Assembly: GCA_007026445.1 (NCBI GenBank) | Contig: VDMD01000020.1 | Coordinates: forward strand, 62,001 to 126,000 | Length of the DNA stretch: 64,000 bases | Origin: Schizophyllum amplum | Lineage: Eukaryota; Basidiomycota; Agaricomycetes; Agaricales; Schizophyllaceae | Direction: 5' to 3' | Notes under the pieces: generated by a model | Databases searched by the model: none | What the model was told of the DNA's origin: nothing | What the model saw: the letters and a program-made list of their open reading frames with translations, nothing else | Part shown: positions 21,317-32,551 of the stretch, one piece after another | How positions within the stretch are numbered: the first letter of the stretch is position 1 | Layout of the letters: every line of letters starts with the position of its first letter | Made by a program: the position numbers and the translations under genes

Positions 21317-24300
21317 CTAGAGCTCTACACTGAGACGGTTGATATATGACAGCACATCTGGGGGCATGCGGTACTTCAACATGCCAGCCAGTACAGCGAC
21401 AGAGCGCCCTTTGACACCAAGCTGAGAGTCGACGTACTGCAGCAGCAATCAGTAGATGAATTGCACGAAGCAGCGAACACTCACCGTCCTCGTCTCCGAC
21501 TGCTTGATCTGGTGAAGGATGTCCATGTACAGTCTTGTGTACAGCGCAAAGTTCCTCTGCAGCGACTCATGCATATCCTTGAACTCTTCGGCACGCTTGC
21601 TGATCTTGGCCATGTCATTGTCCGTGATCAGCAGGCCTGTCGATTCCAAAACCTGTGGATGGGAATTGCTAAGTAGCCACACTCTTTCGAAGACAACCCG
21701 ATGCATACCGCCATAGCGTTCTGTAAATCTCCCGCGTTCTTCAAGTCCATTGCACGGCGGACCTTCAGAAGCTTCTCGACCGCATCCTTATCCTTGCCGG
21801 CTGCACGGTTGGTATGCGCGTAATGCTCGAGAATCTGTTCCGCAGTCTTCTCGATCGAACGGCACTTCACGTCAGGCGTTGACTGCGCGATGGTATTGCC
21901 CAGCGCGCGCGCCAAGCACGACACAACAGTGGCGTAGTCCTCCGCGAGATTGTACAGCTTGATAGCTTCGGAGGTGCGGTCGTTGTCTTCGGATTCCTTC
22001 GCCGCACGAACCAGGACTTGCTCGTTGTACTGCTGCTTTGAGCGGAGCTTCAGCAGTGCCATATGCTGCTCGATGGTACCGGGCTGAGAACGTCCGTCAG
22101 ATGGCTGGAAAGGCAGAAAAAGGACGCTCACAGTTCGCGAGCCATCTGTGCGGAAGCCGCCAACAAGGCGCTCCCATGCAGGGCCACCGTTGCTGAGGAC
22201 TATGATGCGCCGAACAAGCTCCCATGCGATCTCTACTTGCTCTTTGCCCACGTCCCCGCCCTGATCCGCCGACAGGCAAACGAAATAGACATATTGCAGA
22301 GCGTCCTCTGCGGCGTGCTTGACGAACGGACGGATGTACCGCCATAAGACGGTCGGAAGATTCAATGCCGGCGGAGATGTAGGCGACAACGTCACTGAGC
22401 GCATCATCAGTCAAACAGCGCCGCTACCTGCGAGCGTACTCACACGGGGCGATGTCGGATGCTTCTGCTTTAGAAGGCACGCGGAGAAGCCCGTGGTAAG
22501 CCAGCGCAATGGCGATATGAACACCGTCGACCTCGGTCTCCGTATGATCCAGCAAAGCAGCGACGGCCTTAGGAACCTGGGTCAGACCGTGCTCAAGTGA
22601 AGTCGATAGCGCTCACCCTTTCAAACTGGCCGCAGACCAAAAGGACTTGAGCCCAAAGCTCCGGCCTTCCGTTAGGACCTTCGAAATGCCGCGCGCCATA
22701 TCCCAACAAAGTGTCCGCAAGGCCGCGCAAACCGCCATCGGTCTCCTCGTCAACCTAAGAAGGCAGCCATGCGTAAGCAACGCTGCTCATTATTTGACAA
22801 TCACGAACGCACCATGGCTAGTTGGAACCACAGCCAGTCTTCCGCCGTCGTCGTGACCATGGGTACACTCCTCCTCGATGGCTCCAGCTTGCCCATAAGC
22901 TTGTACAGCGCCAGCTTGAACGGGTCCGTTGACTTCGCGTGCAACATGTGGGCGTTGTATACGTTTTGGAGCTCCTCCCGCTCCATACGAGATAGTCTTA
23001 GCGAACGTGAGTTGATAAGTTCACTAATCGTTTGATATGCATGACTCACTGCCTGTCAGGAGCCTGCAGCCATGCGCGGAAGCGCGTGACAAAGCCCGCC
23101 TCGCGGGCTTCGATGGCGCGCTCTGCATTTAAAGCCACTTCGAGCGCAGCCTCTGCACGCCCAGTACGAACCAATGTGTACAGGATGGCCCACAGTGGCG
23201 CAGGCTTCGGGTTTTGGAATAGCTAGGGAATATTCAGGCGCAAGCACCTTCAAGTATAGCGCGTCCACGTACCTCGATATGGTTCGTCCATTCGCCATTC
23301 GCGTAGTATCGCGAGGTCACAAACTCAGATACGTGGTGTGCGTCACTGGGATCACCGCCGATGGCTACTCGCTTGGCGCGCAGGGTGCGCTCCAGCACAT
23401 CCCAGTACTGTTCCTCCAGCGCCTCTCGTGCGCCACGCGCAATCTGTCTCCGAAGGTCGGCAGCCTCGCGGGAGTCGGGGTTTCCCAGATACACCCTGGC
23501 GTACTTGCGTTCTTGCGGGGCGGTGTTGAGGATATGCGCGCCGGCATGTTCGACCGGGACCGCATATCGGGGCTCGCTGGTGACTTTGGCAAGGACATCG
23601 TACAGATGGACAATCTGGTGCGAGCTTCCCTGTAGATGATTTAGCACGCGGCACTCGGCATGATCAGATCTCACTAACAGGAGTGCCCCCAGCGATACTC
23701 GCTGCCGCATAGCCCAGTCCATGTATGATGGCGTGCGCCTCTCCTCGCTGCCGCGCCTTGTTCAGTTCCACTACTTGCTGACCGTAGATCAACTGTCGCT
23801 GCGTCTGTTCTCGGCTCGCAATAGGCGCGCTGGTGCTTGCCTACTCAAGTCAGCGTAGCCTCATGCGTCCGACGATCACTTACAGCCAGGCCTCCCTTGC
23901 CATATGTGCTCATCTTCATCTCGGCCACCGCTTTATTCTCCACGCCAAGTCTCCCACCGAGCTCCTCGAATAGTCTGCGCTTGCGCGCTTCCCAGTCTTT
24001 TTGGCTGCGATCTTCCAGGAGACGGTAGAACTCTTCTTGGGTTTCGGCGCGTCCCTCCTCAATCGTCGTGATGAGGGTCTGTTCGTGGGCATGACGCAGG
24101 TAGCCTGCAACGTCCGTGTCTTGAGTTGTTGCAAGGGAGAAAATGTGGTGGATGTGTTCAGATTGGATATCGTATTCGCCAGCGCAGACGCGTCGACATG
24201 CGCTTGCGCAAGGAGGTAGTTGCTTCAGATCATTTAGTTCGATGGGCTCTCATATCAGGATGTTGGAACATACGCGCGATCCGTGTCATTTGCTGTATTT

Positions 24301-24437
24301 GGCTGACGCTGCACAAGTCGTCGTGACTGCGCCTCAATCTGGTCCAAGGATAGTTGAACAGAGGGCAAGTCGGGTCGTGAAAGATGGGACGTGAGGTTCT
24401 TGGAGGCGGCCAAGAGGGCAGACAGGTCAGCAGCCAT
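21317..24437 (-). CDS. NIC96: Nucleoporin Nic96/Nup93
   Basis: A scaffold nucleoporin of the inner ring of the nuclear pore. The ATG at 24437 begins MAADLSALLAASKNLTSHL, followed by a Gln-rich helix (LDQIEAQSRRLVQRQ) typical of the Nic96 N-terminus. A coiled-coil segment (LLEDRSQKDWEARKRRLFEE) lies near 24000. The long helical body is spread over about ten exons separated by roughly 50-bp introns: DAGAHILNTA-like, RYDVLAKV and AEAALEVALNAERAIEAREA near 23.1 kb, DWLWFQLAMV near 22.83 kb, LWRYIRPFVKHAAEDALQYV near 22.3 kb, and LEHYAHTNRAAGKDKDAVEK near 21.8 kb. The final exon ends DSQLGVKGRSVAVLAGMLKY...INRLSVEL at the TAG at 21317. It is divergent from TRP5 across a 763-bp promoter region. I saw no lesion, though not every junction was checked. 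Confidence 0.92.
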
Positions 24438-25200
24438 GGTGAAGGCAATATCCGTTCAGTGTCAATAGGTTCTCATGCGCAAGTCGGTGTGAGGCGCGTC
24501 GCCGAAGACAATAGAACGAGACGCGGTGGAGGTTGAGCGTCGATCGCGTCGTCCCCGCCACGTGCACCGTGACTGTCACGAACTGGAACTTGAACTTGGC
24601 CAGCATCAGAAAGAGGTTACTTTCTCTGTCAGCCAGCGTTCACACTCAAGCTGAAGGAGCCTTGGCCTCATCTTCGACTCACGAATTTTGTCTGACAGAA
24701 CATGAAACGTGCTTGAGACCATTTACGCTCAAAAGCGAGTTCGTGCCCTTTTCAGGCTCACAGAACGAGCGCTCATCTGCGTCGCGCCTGTCCGCAGCCG
24801 TTCTACGCGTTCGACAACTGAACGGAATGATAACAATGCGCGACAGGCCTAGGCGGCGCCTACAGGTACGCCCTCGGCTTGTATCCGTTCACCGCTTCCG
24901 ACCCGCGGGACGGATGCGGACGCCACAAACGGAAAGTGGCGTCGATCCGGGAGAGACGTATAAGAACAATGGACTTATGATGGTGTCGGGCAACAACCAG
25001 TGTCATCGGATAGTTTCACGACGACCGGCGTACGCAGAGCACGGAGTTATCAGGAAACCTGCTTTTGACCGCTGTCTCTCATCCAACACCGGCGCTAGTC
25101 GGCGGGATCAAGTACTCCCGCTACACATCGATCACTGGCATAAAAGGCTTGCCCGCCACCGTCATTGCTCATCGACTATCCTTTCCCACTGCATTCACCA
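24438..25200. promoter_or_regulatory. Bidirectional promoter region NIC96 / TRP5
   Basis: The 763 bp between the two divergent start codons. A plus-strand frame stays open from 24533 through the first TRP5 intron into exon 2, but the part upstream of 25201 has no similarity to tryptophan synthase and is taken as chance. No TATA box or known activator site could be assigned with confidence. Confidence 0.5.
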
Positions 25201-27544
25201 ATGGAGGCCCTCACCAAAGTCTTTGAAGCCAAGAAGGAGCTGGTGCGATCATCAGTCACTCCTCCTTTTCCACTGTCTAACATACCTTCAGGGCTCGCCC
25301 GCGCTCATCACCTTTGTCACTGCAGGCTACCCCACCACCAACGACACCGTTCCCCTCCTTCACGCCTTAGAAAAGGGCGGTGCCGACATCATCGAGATTG
25401 GTGTCCCCTTCTCTGATCCCACCGCCGATGGTCCGGTCATCCAGTACTCGAACACGGTGCGCTGACACGTTTGACGAGGTCACCCGCGTATCCTCATATA
25501 CCCCCAGATTGCGATCAACAACAACATTGACTACGCAACAGTCCTCAGCTATGTTCGGCAGGCTAGGCAGGAGGGCCTCAAGGCACCCCTGATCCTCATG
25601 GGCTACTACAACCCCATCCTCGCGTACGGCGAGGACAGGGCGATCGAGGAGGCCGCCGCTGCTGGCGCGAACGGCTTCATTATGTGTGATCTTCCTCCCG
25701 AGGAGGCGATCAACTTCCGCGAGAAGTGCCGCAAGCACAGGTGCGTCCTCACATTCCCATACCCGTCCCTCGTATTAACATCATCATCAGCCTTTCCTAC
25801 GTTCCTCTGATCGCCCCCTCGACCTCCCTTCACCGCATCAAGTTCTTGTCGTCCATCGCCGACTCCTTCATCTATGTCGTGTCCAAGATGGGCACCACAG
25901 GGTCTTCTGACGCAGTCGCCATCAACGTTGAACTGCCCAACATTATCTCCCGCGTCCGCCAGTACGCCAAGGTGCCCGTCGCAGTCGGTTTCGGCGTTTC
26001 TACCCGCAGCCACTTCGACACCGTCGCGGACGCTGGCGCAGACGGCGTTGTCATCGGCTCCCGCATCGTTCAGGTCATCAAGAGCGCCCCCACCTCCGAC
26101 ATCACGACCCCCGTCGAGGAGTTCTGCGCCAGTATCACCCTCAAGGGCCAGCAGGCACCGCCGAGGAAGGCGCCGGCCGCGACAACGCCCCTGATCGACG
26201 CCGTGGACGATGCTCCTCCCGCCGCCATCAGCGACATGCCCATGCGTTTCGGCGAGTTCGGTGGACAGTACGTCGCTGAGCACTCGTGGAATGCCTTCAG
26301 GAGATGGAGACTGCGCACCGCGCTGCCATGGCCGACCCCGAGTTCTGGAAGGAGCTTCGCAGCCACTACGCTTACATGAACCGACCATCCAACATCTACT
26401 TCGCGAAGAGCTTGACGGAGAAGACCGGCGGTGCGAACATTTGGCTAAAGCGCGAGGACTTGTGAGTACATCCATTGCTCTTCTTTCTTCTTTGCTCATT
26501 CGTCTTTAGGAACCACACCGGCTCGCACAAAATCAACAATGCTATGGGTCAGATCCTCCTCGCCCAGCGCCTTGGCAAGACGCGTATCATCGCCGAGACC
26601 GGCGCTGGCCAGCATGGTGTCGCCACCGCCACCGTATGCGCCAAGTTCGGCTTGGAATGCATTATCTACATGGGTGCCGAGGATGTTCGGCGACAGGCCT
26701 TGAACGTCTTCCGCATTGAGATGCTCGGTGCAAAGGTATGCACACATTCCTATCCCTCTAGCGCATTACTCATCTTATGTTCCAGGTCATTCCTGTCGAG
26801 TCCGGAGCGCGCACGCTGAAGGACGCCGTCAACGAGGCACTCCGTGACTGGGTCACCAACCTTTCCACCACTCACTACCTCGTTGGCTCCGCCATCGGCC
26901 CGCACCCCTTCCCCACCGTCGTCCGTGACTTCCAAAAGGTCATTGGCGAAGAGATCAAGGCCCAGATGAAGGAGACGACCAACGCGCTACCCGACGCCGT
27001 CGTCGCCTGCGTCGGCGGCGGCTCCAACGCCATCGGCACCTTCTACGACTTCATCAAAGACCCGTCCGTGCGCCTCATCGGTGTCGAGGCCGGCGGCGAG
27101 GGCCTCGACGGCGACCGCCACTCCGCGACGCTCTCCAAGGGCAAGCCCGGTGTCCTCCACGGTGTCCGCACCTACATTATGCAGTCCGCCTCCGGCCAGA
27201 TCATCGAGACGCACTCCATCTCTGCTGGCCTCGACTACCCTGGTGTCGGCCCCGAGCACGCATGGCTCAAGGACTCCGGTCGCGCCGAGTACGTCGTCGC
27301 CACCGACGAGGAGGCGCTCCGCGGCTTCCGCATGCTCACGCAGAGCGAGGGTATCATCCCCGCGCTCGAGTCGTCTCACGCTATCTGGGAGGGCGTCCGC
27401 CTGTCAAAGGAGATGGGGAAGGGCAAGAACATCGTCATCTGCTTGTCCGGCCGTGGCGACAAGGACGTCGAGGAGGTATCGCAGATTCTGCCGAAGTGGG
27501 CAAACATCCTGGACTGGCATGTCGCGAAGCGCGTCTCTGCGTAA
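25201..27544 (+). CDS. TRP5: Bifunctional tryptophan synthase (alpha-beta fusion), one-base frameshift
   Basis: Catalyses the last two steps of tryptophan synthesis: alpha cleaves indole-3-glycerol phosphate, beta condenses indole with serine using PLP. Exons: 25201-25242, 25292-25456, 25508-25740, 25791-26461, 26510-26735, 26786-27544. Alpha part: [28 protein letters not shown] (catalytic Glu and Asp), [30 protein letters not shown] linker near 26150-26220 leads to beta: [22 protein letters not shown] (PLP Lys), [24 protein letters not shown] and the C-terminal CLSGRGDKD. At 26280/26281 one base is missing: GAG-CACTCGTGG where the frame needs GAGGCACTCGTGG, so exon 4 is 1 nt short. The rest is intact, so an assembly error is likelier than gene death. 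The adjacent conserved Pro of GQYVPE is Ala here. Confidence 0.95.
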
Positions 27545-28180
27545 ATGCCGTGCTCTGTAGCATCATAGACTGTACTCACTCGCTATCTACCTTAACTTAA
27601 ATCATCGTGTACTTCGCATTAGGTCTCCAGCATAAAATTTATCCACACTTTCGCATCATGTCTTTGTGCGAAAGAAAACGAGGTTGCGATGCATAGAGAA
27701 GCCAATAGTATACATGTTTACAGTAAGATGGACTCCAGCTTTCGCTAGTGCTGCCATCGAGGTGAAGCTTTGAAGGCTTGTGAACTCTTGTGGACATTTG
27801 CTCCAAGGAACTAGGTGCGAGCAGCGAGCATGAAGACCCTGAACCGGTTGTCGATACGTCGAGAGTCGACCAACGCAGGAATCGTGTCTATAAGAAGGTC
27901 ACGTTCAACGAGCCATGGCAAGCAAAGAATGAGGTCGATCTTTTAGACTAGCAGAAACAAACATCATGCGAAGATCCGGATGAAAGAAGCATAACTACAG
28001 CCAATATTCAAGGACACCATTCGCATTTTGTTTGAGGTCAAACAACGGTATAGAAGTCCCTGAAAGGACTGGATAGAGGGCGTAAGCCACAATCGCGGCA
28101 AGGACAGCAAGGTAATAACGTGAGGCATGGTGAAGTGATGACTCCGAGGCGCGAGATCACTGACAGGCGATTGCCCAAGT
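27545..28180. other. 3' flank of TRP5, no gene seen
   Basis: AT-richer intergenic DNA between convergent TRP5 and the small minus-strand family member. Only short ORFs occur. Confidence 0.55.
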
Positions 28181-28620
28181 TCAATTGACGGACACGCACT
28201 GATTTTTCCCATCGAGAACCTCACTCTCTGGTCCGCCACTTCGCTCAGCTGCATGGGCAAATTCCACAAATCCTGCTTCTTCCGATGCAGCTCCCCCACC
28301 TACCTGCTCGAGCGGAAATTCGACATAGCGGGGTCTTGAGGTGGCGATGATGATCCAGCTCCAAGTGTACAGGACTGTGAACAGGCGCATCGGGGGTTCG
28401 ACACGACCGCCATGTCGAGATTGCCGTACCTCGCAAAGACATCGTTGATGTACATGCAGATAGCCCAGTCGTCGTCCTGCGAGGCTGGCGGCTCTCCAAC
28501 TGTCTCTTTCACAAGTCGCTTCGCCCCATTGTAAGCATCGTGGTGCGTGATGGGTAAGCCAAACACGGTGGAGGGTGCGAGATACGACCAATAATCTTCG
28601 GGAGTGCCGTCTGAGGTCAT
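28181..28620 (-). pseudogene. Diverged type-A member of the new small gene family (A5)
   Basis: Begins at the ATG at 28620. The translation contains GLPITHHDAYNGAKRLV (compare GYPITHAEAFRWATLVA in A4), CMYINDVFARYGNLDMAVVSNP (compare LLDLIFCKYNDLDCFPVTNP), and in other frames DAPVHSPVH and SWIIIATSRPRYVEFPLEQV (compare SWLVATTPRRYEYFPKAEI). The homologous pieces fall in all three minus frames, so at least two frame changes are present; the first is at a run of five C near 28390. It could be a broken gene or could reflect sequence errors. It is the only member outside the 39.8-63.2 kb cluster, with QCR2, NIC96 and TRP5 on one side and MRS3/4 and TIM50 on the other. Confidence 0.65.
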
Positions 28621-29579
28621 GCTGCAAGAGCGTTATGAACAGTAGTATGGCCGCGGCACAGCCTGAGTGCTCCATAAAGGGAGGTCAACGTCCCAGCAAA
28701 GGTGCGTGCTAACGAGTATCGCAAGAGTCGATGTTGTACTCAAAGCTGAGATCTGAGATCTCGACGTGCCAGTTGGCCAGTCGAACGGGTGTCGAACATG
28801 ATCCTTCTGAGCTTGTACTGTCAATGCAGATTCATTAGCCTCGTTACCGCATTGATCACTCACCATGAAGGGGCACAGGCGACTTGCTGGCAGCTTTGTT
28901 GGCCTCGTCTCTGTAGCGCTGCGGATGTCTTGCGCCCAACAGCTGGTCGGCACAGAGCACGTACCCTCCTTGTAACCATGAATGATCAGCCGTCAAAGCC
29001 GATGACTTTGACCGCTCGTCCTTCGCCAGCCGCGCTTGCAAGTCATCACGGCTTCATGCAGTCTGACGCGGTCGTCTTGCACTGCCGAGATCGTGACCTT
29101 CGTCTCAATTGCGCATCGCCTCGTCTCTAATGCATCAGCAGCATGTATCAGCGTATAGATTAGGATACAGCACGATAAAGTAAGGCGAGCGTCTAGACAA
29201 CAAGCAATAACATGGGGTGAATGGGGGTTGTGCGTGGACTTGTGAACGTGAGCGGCGTCGTGGAATGGGCGCTCGGTGGCGCATCATATCTGGGCAGCCG
29301 CCGCCATCATATCAGATATCTTCTGCTGGGCATATCATGGACGTTGGGTGCCTGCGCATGGGGGTCGGGGTTGTTACATGTGTCGGCGCGGTGGATGGAC
29401 GAGTCGGGTTGCGGCGGACGACTGTTGAGGTGCTCGAGATGCCGGCGACAACTCCTTCGATTGCAGGCAACTCCCTCTCTCGCAGGACCTCAGCCCTGAT
29501 ATCTATGCGGACGCGCGGCCGCGGGCTGCGGCAGGCCGCTTTTGCTATGCGGTGTGGATGGCCACTTCTAGAATAGAAA
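28621..29579. other. Mostly intergenic; one possible minus-strand exon at about 28866-29041
   Basis: On the minus strand a frame reads HSWLQGGYVLCADQLLGARH and SKSPVPLHG, then meets a good GTGAGT donor at about 28862 and an ACAG acceptor about 50 bp on. Codon use looks gene-like, but no ATG in frame and no family match was found. The remaining sequence (29100-29579) shows only overlapping ORFs of low quality. Confidence 0.3.
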
Positions 29580-30637
29580 TCAATATGAGGCGTACAGACA
29601 GGCTGCAAGCCACGCACTGAAGAACTCGTAGCTCATCCAGCAGATTGCAGTACTGGGTATTGCGGTGAGAACGCGCGGAGCAAGGCCGCGGGAGAACCTG
29701 CGATGAGAAATGAGTCCCAGTGAATGAAATCCGGCGAGGCTGCGCACCCCCTGAGCCCGTCACGTCTCCAGATGAGCCCAATGGCGTCTGCCATGCCGCG
29801 CACTGCACGGACTTGTCTGGGGGATAAGGTGAGTGGGAGTCTGGGCAAAGGTGTGAACGCACGCACGGGTCCTGACTTGCACCGCGCGTCTGAAGGACGG
29901 TTTTGGCAACATCAAGCGGCGTCGTGAGCGCTGCCGCTGCCGCGCCGGCCACGCCGCCCGATATTATATGTGTCGCGGGTGAATACGCGTCCGTCGGGTT
30001 TAGCCATTGCTTGACCTGAGGTAAACGACGTCAGCACAAGGTCATTTCGCGGCTGTGTCGCGTACGCACCTGCTCGTACACGGAGAACTGCACAGCATTG
30101 TAGGGGATGCTAATCGCGAGCGTTGTGGGGTAGGAGACGTAGAACGCGGATAGGCCCTCCGCTGCGTATATGCGGCGGAAGGTGCGCAGGACGGCGGGGG
30201 CGCCGGACGCGCCGGGCCCTGCGGCGCCGATTTGCAGGCGCTGCTTGACGACATCAAAGGGGTTCATGAGCGCGTCGGCGGCAATGGTGGCGCTCGCGCC
30301 CGCGAGGGCGGTGCGGGGATGCCAGCAAGGCCGTAAGAGGTAGCGAGGTCGGCGACGGCCTCCAGGACGCCAAAATGACGGCGTGAGCAGGGCCTGCACC
30401 GAGGATAACGGACCAGACGCCGCGCCAGAGCTGGCGCGCCTTGTCTGCGGAGAGGGCGCGGCGGAGGGCCTGGACGGCGTTGGCGGGGGCGGAGAGGACC
30501 TGCATCCTTGTCTTGAGGGAGTCGAGGGGATACATGACGACGTGCTCAGAGATGCCCGCGAGCGCACCGGCTGCCATATGCGTGAGCGGGCCCGCGCTCG
30601 GAGGGAGGCCCTCATACTCGTCGACCGTCGCTGCCAT
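29580..30637 (-). CDS. MRS3: Mitochondrial iron importer of the MRS3/MRS4 (mitoferrin) type, two frameshifts
   Basis: A mitochondrial carrier that brings iron across the inner membrane. Exons: 30637-30070, 30015-29867, 29816-29748, 29697-29580; introns are 50-54 bp. Carrier repeats are clear: GISEHVVMYPLDSLKTRMQV (the GxxEHxxMYPxDxxKTxxQ block typical of mitoferrins), DALMNPFDVVKQRLQ and TTPLDVAKTVLQTRG, with RRDGLRG and RGLAPRVLTAIPSTAICW near the end. Exon 1 changes frame twice. At 30376/30377 one base is missing (GTC-ATTTTGGC where the frame needs GTCTATTTTGGC), and at 30315-30318 a C run is one base short. Adding both back gives an uninterrupted exon and a total of about 301 residues. Both are single-base deletions, so sequence error is likely. 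Confidence 0.9.
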
Positions 30638-30736
30638 CCTAACCGAAAATCGTTTGGGACAAGCCGGGTGCACGCGCCTATCCCTTAACTCGATCACGTG
30701 TGGACGATCATTGTTCATTTGTCAAGGACGTCGCGA
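30638..30736 (-). promoter_or_regulatory. 99-bp spacer between TIM50 stop and MRS3/4 start
   Basis: Both genes are on the minus strand and only 99 bp separate them, so the carrier promoter and the TIM50 terminator must overlap or lie inside the genes. No specific site was assigned. Confidence 0.5.
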
Positions 30737-32551
30737 TTATATGAGTAGGGGTACCGTATGTAAGTAAGCAACTCTACGTCGTCTTGGGTCGTCGTCCGCA
30801 CTGCCCGCTGGACCCGCCACCGTCGACCCTGCCTCTCCCGGCTTCGGCGCACCGGCCTTCATCCGGTCCATCATCTCCCACAGGTTCTGCGGCACCTCCC
30901 CCATCATCGCCTGCCGGTCCTGTTCCCGCAACTTCTCCAGATCGTCCTTGTTCTTCAACAGCCAGTCCCGCTCCTCAAGGTACTTTTGCTGGAACTCCCG
31001 CCGCTTCTGCTCCAGGTAAGTCAGCGGCACATCCGACGCCGGCTGCGGGGGTGCAATGCCAAACATGGCCGCGATGCCCGGGTTCTTCCGCGGTGCGCTC
31101 TTGGGGTTCTTGTTCCACTCCTCAATGTGACGCTGCTTCTCTGCCGCCTCCTTCTTGGCGTACTCGACGGGTATATCTTTGCCAGAGTACGCCTGAAGGA
31201 TCGGCCGCACATCGGGCACCTTGTATATCGCAAGCGCTGCGAGACGTTAGGGATGAAGCAACACCGTCTCGCACCACTCACATTCAAGGAAGGGAATCAA
31301 CCCTACGAGTCCGCGATCCACGCTGCCGTCCCACTTGGGGATGATGATCGCGTTCTCCGGGTGCAAAGACACGTAGTCAGGCTCCGTCTCCAGCACCACC
31401 ACCTTCGACAGGTCACGGTTAAGGTACGAAAGGTCCTGCGCGCCGTCAGTCCCTGCTCAAACATCCAAGTATCCCAACACACCTTCACTATGTGTCCTGA
31501 CGTAGACCGCGTCGACTCGCGATACAGGCGGTACGTAAAGTACATCCCATACCTATCCAAATTCTCCAGTATCGGTTCTGCCGTCTACCAGGATATGAGC
31601 ACATGACACTGTAGCCCTAGTGAGCACGCACATATGAGTTTTGCGTCGTGAACAAGACGATCTCGTAGAACTGCGACAGGTACGCGAGAAAGTAGTCCAC
31701 ACCAGGCCGCTTCGCAGTGCGATAGCCATGTTGCCTCTGCAAAAACAAAGTTAGAGAGTTGACAAGCCTGATTGACGCAGTCCACGCACATCCCACGTCG
31801 ACTTGATGAGCAGGTCGTCCAGGTCGATAATTAGTGTGTAGTCGCGGTGGTACAGGGGATGCGGATGCGGTGGAGGGAGCAGCTCGGTCCATGCGGGCTT
31901 CGTAAAGTACTACAAAGCGCGTCAGGACCACCAACGACTCACCCACGAATCCCATACGCACATCAAAGATCCCCATATACCGCGCCTTCGTACGCTCCCA
32001 CCGCCCCTGCGGCGCCGTCTCCGGTATCTACATCCACGAGAAAAAACCTCTATCAGCACACCTCTCCCCAAACAAGCCCCAGCCCAAAACGCACCAGCTT
32101 ACGCTCCTTCAACTCCGCCTCGTTCCACTCCCGGCCCATATCGTACACGTTGTACGTCAAGCCAGCCAGCAGCGCCCCACCCAGCACGCGCGCCCACATC
32201 TGCTGCCGCCGCTCGCTTGCGGTGCGCGAGTCCCGCGCCGCGCGCGCGCCCGTGCGTCCGCCGGGCACCTCGCCCGACTCTGCGGGCGAGAAGTCGAGGC
32301 TTGGGAGCGCCGAGACGTCGGGCGGGGAGGGTGGTGGGGCGCGGCGCGGCGGTGGGCGGCTCGGCGGTCGGCGGTGGGGCGGCTCGGATGCGGGAGGGGG
32401 TGGCGGCGGCGTCGGGTCGACCGCGGGCGAGGGCGGTTTCGCCTTCTTCGCCATGGTGCGCGCGCCGGCGGGGAGGGCGGCGGCGGAGGGCGCGTGCGGC
32501 GACGGCGGTGCGTAGGGAGCCCGAGACGGCGGTGCGGAGGGGGCCGAGCAT
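30737..32551 (-). CDS. TIM50: TIM23-complex receptor subunit Tim50
   Basis: An inner-membrane receptor that passes presequence proteins to the TIM23 channel. Exons: 32551-32095, 32027-31962, 31909-31790, 31736-31632, 31584-31483, 31435-31282, 31236-30737. An Arg-rich presequence ([20 protein letters not shown]) is followed by a Pro-rich linker, the membrane segment [18 protein letters not shown] and the FCP1/NIF domain: [69 protein letters not shown]. The tail is charged and coiled ([26 protein letters not shown]). All exons from the ATG at 32454 onward add up exactly (468 residues), but exon 1 counted from 32551 has one base too many or two too few. An indel in the CGC-rich stretch therefore separates presequence and body; starting at 32454 would lose the presequence. 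Confidence 0.92.

Noticed and set aside
24533..25465. 310-codon ORF joined in frame to tryptophan synthase
   Set aside because: The upstream part has no family similarity; the standard start at 25201 with a 49-bp GT-AG intron gives the expected N-terminus.
26281..26309. Very short intron to explain the TRP5 frame break
   Set aside because: A GT...CAG of about 29 nt exists but would remove the conserved residues after GQYV; a one-base deletion explains the data better.
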